NCBI GenBank assembly: GCA_002298965.1
Contig: DBMN01000107.1
Location: forward strand, 1 to 17,410
Length of the DNA: 17,410 nt
Source: Rhizobiales bacterium UBA697
Lineage (GTDB): Bacteria; Pseudomonadota; Alphaproteobacteria; Rhizobiales; Ancalomicrobiaceae
Reading direction: 5' to 3'
In this document: piece by piece, positions 7,701 through 13,387 of the stretch
Layout: every line of letters begins with the position of its first letter
How positions within the stretch are numbered: the first letter of the stretch is position 1
The notes under the pieces: generated by a model
Told to the model about the DNA's origin: nothing
The model's input: the letters and a program-made list of their open reading frames with translations, nothing else
Databases searched by the model: none
Program-made: the position numbers and the translations under genes

Positions 7701-7798
7701 TCGCGGACGTCGGCTCGGATCCGGAATTCCCGGATCTCTCGGCCCGCGATGCGGCCGCCTATCGCGAGTGGCTCGCCGCGGAGGCCGCCTCGGCATGA
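4790..7798 (+). CDS. ileS: isoleucyl-tRNA synthetase
   Basis: 1002-aa class I synthetase that charges tRNA-Ile in the cytoplasm. The catalytic domain has PPYANGNLHIGH (61-72, HIGH motif) and KMSKS (671-675). The CP1 editing domain, which clears Val-tRNA-Ile, shows WTTTPWTIPGN (257-267) and GTGFVHTAPGHG. The anticodon-binding domain follows KMSKS. The C-terminal zinc finger found in E. coli is eroded: one cysteine (C964, in CARSW) remains, and the other three positions read S967, S984 and D987. The ATG at 4790 has GAGGA upstream, and the MTDKTVDYSKTLFLPKTDFP opening is typical. The stop overlaps the lspA start (ATGA), so lspA is coupled to it, the same order as in many proteobacteria. Confidence 0.97.
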   Translation: MTDKTVDYSKTLFLPKTDFPMRAGLPENEPKILAKWKDADLYRAQRAEAAGRPKFVLHDGPPYANGNLHIGHALNKILKDVITRQKQMEGFDSNYVPGWDCHGLPIEWKIEEKYRAAGKNKDEVPINEFRAECRAFAEHWVGVQSAEFQRLGVIGDFENPYLTMAYEAEAVIAGELQKFAVSGQLYRGSKPVMWSVVERTALAEAEVEYQDYQSDTIFVKFPVKSFEKGFEAAATQLNDGEPNEVVELIKSASVVIWTTTPWTIPGNRAVSFSNRIAYGLYEVTAAPAENWAKVGDKLILADKLAEEVMKAAKVEGFAKVRDISSGELEMLTLAHPLAHLGYTFTVPMLDGDHVTDDSGTGFVHTAPGHGREDFEIWMHNARALELRGIDPAIPFTVDDGGFLTEDAPGFVGASVITDKGDKGDANPRVIAALVEAGALIARGRMKHQYPHSWRSKKPVIFRNTPQWFVYMDRQIRGTAAEAAGSNEPDTLRARALKAIAETTFYPPAGQNRLNGMIANRPDWVLSRQRAWGVPIAVFRNTATGELAPGPTFAKNDELQKRVHDAFLAHGADAWYEAGAKERFLGGLVDDLGPWEQVRDILDVWFDSGSTHAFCLKKRPDLKWPADMYLEGSDQHRGWFHSSLLESCGTNGRAPYDAVLTHGFVMAEDGRKMSKSLGNIVAPQDVIKQSGADILRLWVMTSDYADDLRIGKEILQTNVESYRKIRNTIRWMLGTLAHHDAAGDPAFGELPELERLILHRLVEVSDAVKAGYAAYDFKKVVGAILNFMVVDLSAFWFDVRKDALYCEAKSSAKRRSALFVVDRLFDALAKWLAPMLPFTMEEAWGHRFPGAGSIHLELFPEVPDSWRDDALAAKWAKIRDVRRVVTGALEIERAAKRIGSSLEAGPVVHVTDADLMAALDGIDLAEVAITSSIVVRADEGPAEAFRLADVAGVAVVPVKLEGTRCARSWRIVADVGSDPEFPDLSARDAAAYREWLAAEAASA

Positions 7799-8301
7799 CC
7801 GTGTCGGCCCGCACCCTCGGCCTCGTGACGGCGGGGCTCGGCCTCGCCGTCGACCAGATCTCCAAGCTGTGGCTGGTCTACGGCTACGGGCTGGCCGAGA
7901 ACGGTCCGGTGCGCCTCGCGCCCTTCGCCGAGTTCCGGCTCGTCTGGAACTACGGCATCTCCTACGGTCTGTTCCAGCAGGACAATCCGTGGGGACGCTG
8001 GGTTCTGGTGGCCTTGGCGCTGGTCGCCTCCGTGGTGATGACGGTCTGGCTGTGGCGTTCGACGTCGACTCTGCTGGCGCTGTCGCTCGGTCTTCTGATC
8101 GGCGGGGCGATCGGCAACGCGATCGACCGGGCCTGGGCGGGCGCGGTCGTCGATTTCGTGCATCTCTTCCTGCCCGATCGCTCGCGTTCGTGGTACGTGT
8201 TCAACGCGGCGGACGTCTGGATCGTGGCGGGCGTGGTCGGTCTTCTGATCGATGCGTTCCGTTCCGGCCCCGAGGATGCCACAAAGTCAGGCTCTTCCTG
8301 A
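7795..8301 (+). CDS. lspA: lipoprotein signal peptidase (signal peptidase II)
   Basis: 168-aa inner-membrane aspartyl protease that removes the signal peptide from diacylglyceryl-modified prolipoproteins. Four membrane segments are evident (about 6-25, 65-86, 92-110, 138-156). Family motifs are complete: VDQISK with D20, VWNYGISYGLF (50-60), GNAIDR with catalytic D111, and FNAAD with catalytic D140. Length is standard. The start ATG overlaps the ileS TGA by four bases, and a GCGGAGG ribosome site lies inside the ileS 3' end. A predicted lipoprotein gene follows 95 bp downstream. Confidence 0.96.
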   Translation: MTVSARTLGLVTAGLGLAVDQISKLWLVYGYGLAENGPVRLAPFAEFRLVWNYGISYGLFQQDNPWGRWVLVALALVASVVMTVWLWRSTSTLLALSLGLLIGGAIGNAIDRAWAGAVVDFVHLFLPDRSRSWYVFNAADVWIVAGVVGLLIDAFRSGPEDATKSGSS

Positions 8302-8310
8302 GCCGAAGAA

Positions 8311-8378
8311 GCCCGGCGGTCGCCGGGCAAGTCAGATGGCGACCGCAGGGTCGCGGGCGACCGGCGCGCGGCCGGTCG
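8311..8378 (+). repeat. three tandem perfect hairpins between lspA and the lipoprotein gene
   Basis: Stem 1: GCCCGGCG (8311-8318) with CGCCGGGC (8321-8328). Stem 2: GCGACC (8339-8344) with GGTCGC (8349-8354), loop GCAG. Stem 3: CGACCGGC (8358-8365) with GCCGGTCG (8371-8378), loop GCGCG. All three are perfect and fill most of the 95-bp gap. The last ends just before the ribosome site AGGGAGAGGG (8381-8390). None has a T run, so I favour an mRNA processing, stability or attenuation element. Confidence 0.6.
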
Positions 8379-8396
8379 ACAGGGAGAGGGTGTTCT

Positions 8397-9026
8397 GTGT
8401 CGACGAAGTATCGGTCCGGCGCCGTCGGCGCGCCAGTCGTCCTCCTCCTCGCCGCTCTGACGAGCGGCTGCGCCAGTTCCTCCGACGGTTTCGTGCCCGA
8501 AGGCGCCGACGAGGACAAGACGCTCGAGCAGAACGCCATCAAGGGCGTCATGCAGGGTCTCGGCGCGATCGACACCAACGAACGTCCGGTCGAGTACAAG
8601 CCGCGCGCGCCGCTTGTGGTGCCGCCGACCAAGGCGCTGCCCTCGCCGCGGACCGCCGCCGTCGCCGACCCGCGCTTCCCGCGCAACCCGGAAGACGTCG
8701 CCGACGAGCAGCGCCGTGCCGCGCGCGACGGCGACAAGGGCACCGACGGCCGCATCATGTCGCCCGAGGAACTCGCCCGCTGGCGCATGCAGAACGGTGC
8801 CGCCGGTCCGACCTCGGCGTCGGTCGACACCAGCCGCCCGCTGAAGCCGGACGAACTGCGTGGTCAGGGCATGGCCAACGAAGAGGCGATCAAGCGCGCC
8901 GCCAATCCGGGTGGTCGCAAGACGCTGATCGAGCCGCCCGACCAGTATCGCAAGCCCTCGCCCAACGCCCCGGTCGCGGCACCGGAGGAGAAGTCCTCCT
9001 GGAAGCCGTCCTGGCTGCCGTTCTGA
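8397..9026 (+). CDS. putative outer-membrane lipoprotein, DUF3035/BamF-like
   Basis: 209-aa protein with a lipoprotein signal: hydrophobic stretch VVLLLAALTSG and Cys25 as the lipidation site. The lipobox LTSGC is slightly off consensus, with Thr at -3. The mature part is hydrophilic and Pro-rich, probably mostly disordered. The segment VEYKPRAPLVVPP (about 64-76) resembles the RAPL-PP signature of the DUF3035 family, which includes the alphaproteobacterial Bam-complex subunit BamF. A second recognisable element is MSPEELARWRMQN (about 121-133). The GTG start at 8397 is set by a strong GGGAGAGGG site. It stands between lspA, which would process it, and two M16 peptidases, as I recall in related genomes. 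A role in outer-membrane assembly is inference; the lipoprotein call is firmer than the family call. Confidence 0.7.
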   Translation: MSTKYRSGAVGAPVVLLLAALTSGCASSSDGFVPEGADEDKTLEQNAIKGVMQGLGAIDTNERPVEYKPRAPLVVPPTKALPSPRTAAVADPRFPRNPEDVADEQRRAARDGDKGTDGRIMSPEELARWRMQNGAAGPTSASVDTSRPLKPDELRGQGMANEEAIKRAANPGGRKTLIEPPDQYRKPSPNAPVAAPEEKSSWKPSWLPF

Positions 9027-9070
9027 TCGAGACGACGGCGGTCGGATCGCCGGCCGCCCTGCACCTGTTC

Positions 9071-9088
9071 CAGGAGGTTCGGTTCTTG
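9071..9088 (+). promoter_or_regulatory. ribosome site fixing a TTG start for the first M16 peptidase
   Basis: CAGGAGG at 9071-9077 is followed after eight bases by TTG (9086-9088), which opens directly into a signal peptide. No ATG or GTG stands at a suitable place in that frame, so a rare TTG start is the best reading. Confidence 0.7.
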
Positions 9089-10603
9089 CCGCGCTCGCTC
9101 GGGCGATTCGTCGCCGTCTCCGTCCTCGCCGCCCTCCTCGCCGCACCGGCTTTCGCCGAAGGTCCGGTCACGCCCCCGCCCGCCACGACCGCGCCGGCCG
9201 CTTCCGCCGCCGCCCCGGTCATCGGCGCCAACGTCTCGACCTTCCAGCTGCCGAACGGGCTGACCGTCGTGGTCATCCCCGACCGGCGCGCCGCGGTCGT
9301 CACCCACATGGTGTGGTACCGCGCCGGCTCGGCCGACGAACCGGCCGGCAAGTCGGGCATCGCCCACTATCTCGAACATCTGATGTTCAAGGGCACCAAG
9401 GCCAACCCGGGCGGCACCTTCTCCAACAAGGTCGCCGCGATCGGCGGCCAGGAGAACGCCTTCACCTCCTGGGACTACACCGCCTATTACCAGCGGGTCG
9501 CCAAGGAGCATCTCGGGCTGGTCATGAGTCTCGAGGCCGACCGGATGCAGAACCTCGCGCTCGATCCGGTGACCGCCGCGCCCGAACTCAAGGTCGTGCT
9601 CGAGGAGCGCTCGATGCGCACCGACAACGATCCCTCCGCCAAGCTCGGCGAGGCGGTCGACGCGGCGCTGCACCCCGGCCATCCCTACCGCATCCCGGTG
9701 ATCGGCTGGCGCTCGGAGATCGAGAAGCTGACGGTCGACGACGCCAAGGCCTTCTACGATCGCTTCTACACGCCCAACAACGCGGTGCTGGTGGTGGCCG
9801 GCGACGTCGACGAGGTGGCGGTGCGCGATCTGGCGCTGACCCACTACGGTCGGGTGCCCCGCCGCGCCGAACCGCCGAAGCGGCTGCGCCCGAAGGACCC
9901 GGAGGCGGTCGCCTCGATCACCGTGTCGCTCGCCGACGAACTGGTCAATCAGCCGTCGTGGCGGCGCATGTGGCGGGTGCCGTCGAGCCACACCGCCGAG
10001 CCCGGTCAGTCCGAGGCGCTCGAACTGCTCGCCGACGCGCTCGGCGGCGGCGCCACCAGCCGGCTCTACCGCACCATCGTCATCGAGAAGCAGCTCGCCA
10101 GCAACGTCGGCGCCTTCTACCAGAGCGACGCGCTCGACGACGGCCGCTTCGTCGTCGCCGCCAGCCCGCGCGACGGCGTCTCCTTCGACGCGCTGTCGAA
10201 GGCGATCGAGGCGGTGATCGCCGACGTCGCCGAGAAGGGCGTGCCGGACGAGGAAGTCGCCCGCTCCAAGTCCAAGGTCTATGCCGAGGCGATCAAGGTG
10301 CAGGACAATCAGGCCTCGCTCGCCCGCCTGTTCGGCGCCGAGATGGCGACCGGCGGCAACGTCGACCTCGTCCGCAACTGGCCCGCGCGCATCCGCGCCG
10401 TCGAACCGGAAGCGATCAAGGCGGCGGCGGCCAAGTGGTTGGCGCCGCAGGGTGCCGTCACCGGCGAGCTGAAGAGCGCGCCGCCCTCCGGCAAGCCGCG
10501 GCCGCGTGCCGCCTTCCCCGTCGGCGGCGGCCTGATGGGCGGCGGACCGATCCGCTACGGCGAACCGCCGGCCGGCTTCGCCACGCTCGACGCCCTCCGT
10601 TGA
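9086..10603 (+). CDS. M16 zinc metallopeptidase, catalytic subunit
   Basis: 505-aa exported peptidase of the insulinase/mitochondrial-processing-peptidase family. Signal peptide MPRSLGRFVAVSVLAALLAA ending in FAEG, then a Pro/Ala/Thr linker (about 27-45). The inverted zinc motif HYLEH (94-98) is intact, and the distal zinc-ligand glutamate falls in VVLEER (173/174), the usual spacing. The C-terminal M16 repeat carries GGATSRLYRTIV but lacks the RGLAY-type Arg/Tyr pair. It probably degrades or processes peptides in the periplasm. A paired, zinc-less M16 gene starts 20 bp downstream, so the active enzyme is likely a heterodimer, as in MPP alpha/beta. The TTG start is supported by AGGAGG. The substrate is unknown; the nearby lipoprotein and lspA suggest envelope housekeeping. 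Confidence 0.9.
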   Translation: MPRSLGRFVAVSVLAALLAAPAFAEGPVTPPPATTAPAASAAAPVIGANVSTFQLPNGLTVVVIPDRRAAVVTHMVWYRAGSADEPAGKSGIAHYLEHLMFKGTKANPGGTFSNKVAAIGGQENAFTSWDYTAYYQRVAKEHLGLVMSLEADRMQNLALDPVTAAPELKVVLEERSMRTDNDPSAKLGEAVDAALHPGHPYRIPVIGWRSEIEKLTVDDAKAFYDRFYTPNNAVLVVAGDVDEVAVRDLALTHYGRVPRRAEPPKRLRPKDPEAVASITVSLADELVNQPSWRRMWRVPSSHTAEPGQSEALELLADALGGGATSRLYRTIVIEKQLASNVGAFYQSDALDDGRFVVAASPRDGVSFDALSKAIEAVIADVAEKGVPDEEVARSKSKVYAEAIKVQDNQASLARLFGAEMATGGNVDLVRNWPARIRAVEPEAIKAAAAKWLAPQGAVTGELKSAPPSGKPRPRAAFPVGGGLMGGGPIRYGEPPAGFATLDALR

Positions 10604-10623
10604 ACCGCACGAGGATCGCGATC

Positions 10624-12000
10624 ATGACCTTCTTCGCCTCCCGCCTGCGGCACGCCACGGCGGCCCTCGTCGTCGGCCTCGGTCTCCTCGTCGCCGCGAC
10701 CCCGGCCTCGGCCGGTCGCATCCAGCGCGTCGTCAGCCCCTCGGGCATCGAGGCCTGGCTGGTCGAGGAACACGCGGTTCCGATCGTCGCGCTCGAATTC
10801 TCCTTCCTCGGCGGCTCGACCCAGGACGCGCCCGGCAAGGAGGGCACCGTCAACCTCCTGTCGAGCCTGCTCGACGAGGGCGCCGGCGACATGCCCTCGC
10901 AGGCCTTCCAGAAGCGGCTCGAGGAACTGTCGATCGATCTCTCCTTCTCCGACGAGCTCGACCGCTTCTCCGGCGAGATGAAGGTCCTGTCGGAGAACCG
11001 CGCCGCCGCCTTCGATCTCCTGGCTCTGGCCCTCGCCAAGCCGCGCTTCGACGCCGAGGCGGTGGAGCGCATGCGGGTGCAGACGATCACCGGCATCCGC
11101 CGCGCCGCGCGCAATCCCGACGCCGTCGCCGCCCGGACCTGGGCGAAGACCGTGTTCCCCGACCACCCCTATTCCCGTCCGGGCGAGGGCACCGAGGCTT
11201 CGGTCGCCACCGTCTCGGTCGCCGATCTGAAGAAGGCCCATGCCGAGATCTTCACCCGCAAGGGGCTGAAGATCGCCGTCGTCGGCGACATCGACGCGGC
11301 GACGCTCGCCCCGGCGCTCGACCGTCTCTTCGGTGCACTGCCGGCGGAGGGAAAGCTCGTCGCCGTCGCCGACGTGGTGCCGAAGGCCGGCGTCACGGCG
11401 CGCGAGGCGATGGACGTGCCGCAGGCCGCCGTCCGCTTCGGCGGACCGGGGCTGAAGCGGGCCGATCCCGACTTCATGGCCGCCTATGTGATGAACCACA
11501 TCCTCGGCGGCGGTACCTTCTCGTCCTGGCTCTACCAGGAAGTCCGCGAGAAGCGCGGTCTCGCCTATTCGGTGGCGACCGGCCTCGCGCCGCAGATGCA
11601 CGCCGGCCAGTTCGTCGGCGCCCTCGGCACCTCGGCCGACAAGGTCGACGAGACGATGGCGATCGTCCGCAAGGAGCTCGAGCGGATGCGCGACCAGGGG
11701 CCGACGGTCGCCGAACTCGCCGCCGCCAAGGCCTATCTGATCGGCTCCTATCCGCTGCGCTTCGACACGTCGGACAAGATCGCCGGTGCCGTCCTCGGCA
11801 TCCAGATCGAGGATCTCGGCATCGACTACATCGACAGGCGCAACGCGATGATCGAGGCGGTGACGCTCGACGACGTCAAGCGGGCGGCGAAGCGCATCCT
11901 CGCCGAGGCCCCGAGCGTCGTGGTGGTCGGCCCGGTCTCGACCCCCGCCGGCGCCGCGCCGGTCCCGACGCCGAAGCCCGCCGAGCCGGCGAAGAAGTGA
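10624..12000 (+). CDS. M16 peptidase homologue, non-catalytic partner
   Basis: 458-aa exported M16-family protein. Signal peptide MTFFASRLRHATAALVVGLG with cleavage after ASA at residue 30. Where the catalytic paralogue has HYLEH this one has NLLSS (77-81), so no zinc can be held. It keeps the C-terminal block GTFSSWLYQEVREKRGLAYS with R311 and Y315, the pair that in split M16 enzymes completes the partner's active site. It ends in a Pro/Ala/Lys tail. The ATG at 10624 has GAGG nine bases upstream and follows the catalytic gene by 20 bp, indicating cotranscription. The division of labour (zinc in one chain, Arg/Tyr in the other) matches known heterodimeric bacterial M16 proteases. The partnership is inferred from adjacency and complementary motifs. 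Confidence 0.9.
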   Translation: MTFFASRLRHATAALVVGLGLLVAATPASAGRIQRVVSPSGIEAWLVEEHAVPIVALEFSFLGGSTQDAPGKEGTVNLLSSLLDEGAGDMPSQAFQKRLEELSIDLSFSDELDRFSGEMKVLSENRAAAFDLLALALAKPRFDAEAVERMRVQTITGIRRAARNPDAVAARTWAKTVFPDHPYSRPGEGTEASVATVSVADLKKAHAEIFTRKGLKIAVVGDIDAATLAPALDRLFGALPAEGKLVAVADVVPKAGVTAREAMDVPQAAVRFGGPGLKRADPDFMAAYVMNHILGGGTFSSWLYQEVREKRGLAYSVATGLAPQMHAGQFVGALGTSADKVDETMAIVRKELERMRDQGPTVAELAAAKAYLIGSYPLRFDTSDKIAGAVLGIQIEDLGIDYIDRRNAMIEAVTLDDVKRAAKRILAEAPSVVVVGPVSTPAGAAPVPTPKPAEPAKK

Positions 12001-12005
12001 GCGGA

Positions 12006-12040
12006 GCCGGGCGCGTGCGCCGGTCCGGGTCTCGCCCGGC
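12006..12040 (+). terminator. hairpin after the M16 pair, possible operon end
   Basis: GCCGGGCG (12006-12013) pairs with CGCCCGGC (12033-12040), five bases past the stop of the second M16 gene. No T run follows, so termination is uncertain. A candidate promoter begins 18 bp downstream. Confidence 0.35.
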
Positions 12041-12057
12041 CGCGCGCGCGATCCCCG

Positions 12058-12086
12058 TTGCCTCGCCGCGCCGTTGCGGGTCTACT
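12058..12086 (+). promoter_or_regulatory. candidate sigma-70 promoter for the DUF4424 gene
   Basis: TTGCCT (12058-12063) and TCTACT (12081-12086) match four of six consensus bases each, at the ideal 17-bp spacing. Transcription would start near 12093, about 40 bases before the ATG, leaving room for the GGAGGT ribosome site at 12124-12129. Confidence 0.4.
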
Positions 12087-12133
12087 CCGACGCGGGAGCG
12101 CCGACCGGCCTCTCGTCCGGGTCGGAGGTCACC

Positions 12134-13111
12134 ATGTCTCGCCGCTTCGCGTTCGCAGTCCTTCTCGCCGCCGTCGCCACGCCGGCGCTCGCCAACGACA
12201 GTACCGCGGAACTCGGCCTCGGCGGCCTGACGCTGACCAAGTCGGACGCGATCGTCATGCAGTCGGAAGACCTCTTCATCTCCGAGGAGAAGGTCACCGT
12301 CGACTACGTCTTCCTCAACACCTCGTCCGCCGACATCGAGACGGTGGTCGCCTTCCCGCTGCCCGACATCGAGAACGGCATCGAGAAGCCGGCCTACGAC
12401 TTCACCGGCGAACTCGGCTTCCGCACGCTGGTCGACGGCAGGCCGGCCGATCTGACGCTGACCCAGACCGCGGTGCTGCGGGGGCGCGACGTCACCGAGC
12501 GGCTGAAGGCGGCGAAGATCCCGCTGATGCCGATCTGGGAGAAGTTCGACGCGGCGGTGAAGGCGCTTCCCCCCGCCGAGCGCAAGGCCCTGATCGCCGA
12601 GGGCCTGATCATGGACGACGGTTCGACGCCGCCGAGCTGGGCGCCGCTGTGGACGACCAAGACCGCCGTCAGCCGCACCCAGGTCTTCCCGGCCGGGCGG
12701 CCGGTGAAGGTGTCGCATGCCTACAAGCCCTTCGTCGGCGGCTCGGTCGGCTCGATCCTCAAGAAGGATCTGCGCACGGCGAAGGATCTCGCCGGCGAGG
12801 TCGCCGCCTATCGCGCCAAGTTCTGCATCGACGACGACTTCGTCCGCGGCTTCGACGCCGGCGTGACCAAGAAAGACAGTTATCGCCCCGATCTCTGGAT
12901 CGCCTACGTGCTGACGTCGGGCGCGAACTGGAAGGGCCCGATCGGCGACTTCCGCATGGTGATCGACAAGGGCGACCCGAAGAATCTGGTGTCCTTCTGC
13001 GGCACCGGGGTGAAGAAGATCGCCCCGACCCGCTTCGAGGTCCGCTACCAGAACTTCACGCCGAAAAGGGACGTCAACGTTCTGATCGTCAAGCCGGCGA
13101 TCACGTATTGA
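12134..13111 (+). CDS. secreted DUF4424 family protein
   Basis: 325-aa protein of unknown function. Signal peptide MSRRFAFAVLLAAVATPALA (1-20). The mature start NDSTAELGLGGLTLTKSDAI and the following MQSEDLFISEEKVTVDY and FLNTS blocks, ending in VAFPLPDI, are the recognisable DUF4424 pattern; the region around 60-100 looks beta-rich. Two cysteines in the C-terminal half (FCIDD and SFCGTG) could form a disulfide in the periplasm. The ATG at 12134 has GGAGGT immediately upstream; an in-frame ATG at 12074 overlaps the candidate promoter and is not preferred. It is 133 bp from the M16 pair, with its own promoter-like sequence, so cotranscription is uncertain. No enzymatic motif is visible and I assign no activity. 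Confidence 0.82.
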   Translation: MSRRFAFAVLLAAVATPALANDSTAELGLGGLTLTKSDAIVMQSEDLFISEEKVTVDYVFLNTSSADIETVVAFPLPDIENGIEKPAYDFTGELGFRTLVDGRPADLTLTQTAVLRGRDVTERLKAAKIPLMPIWEKFDAAVKALPPAERKALIAEGLIMDDGSTPPSWAPLWTTKTAVSRTQVFPAGRPVKVSHAYKPFVGGSVGSILKKDLRTAKDLAGEVAAYRAKFCIDDDFVRGFDAGVTKKDSYRPDLWIAYVLTSGANWKGPIGDFRMVIDKGDPKNLVSFCGTGVKKIAPTRFEVRYQNFTPKRDVNVLIVKPAITY

Positions 13112-13180
13112 GGCGCCGCCGCGGGGGCCTCTCCGGCGAGGGAACCTCTGCGCTGTTCGACGGAGGTTCGGTCGACGTCC

Positions 13181-13306
13181 GTGCGCGATCCTTCGAGACG
13201 CGCCTGCGGCGCTCCTCAGGATGAGGCTTCGGAGATTTCCTCTGCAAACACGAGCGCCTCATGCTGAGGAGGCGCGCCGTGCGCGCCGTCTCGAAGCATC
13301 GCGCAC
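13181..13306. repeat. palindromic intergenic repeat between convergent genes
   Basis: The left arm 13181-13227 and right arm 13256-13306 are inverted copies with a few small differences, separated by 28 bases. Each arm has two conserved cores (CCTCAT-CTGAGGAG and TCTCGAAG-ATCGCGCAC) and a variable GC-rich middle. The ends near the spacer are themselves palindromic (CCTCA-GGA-TGAGG). The cores resemble dispersed palindromic elements I recall from intergenic DNA of Hyphomicrobiales genomes. Position between two convergent stops suggests it serves as a two-way transcription end. Confidence 0.85.
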
Positions 13307-13387
13307 AGCGTCGAGTTCGGCTCGGCGGAATTGCGCGAAGGTTCCGCGAGGGGAGAAGGGCCCCTGCCGCGGCGCGGGCGTCGCCCC

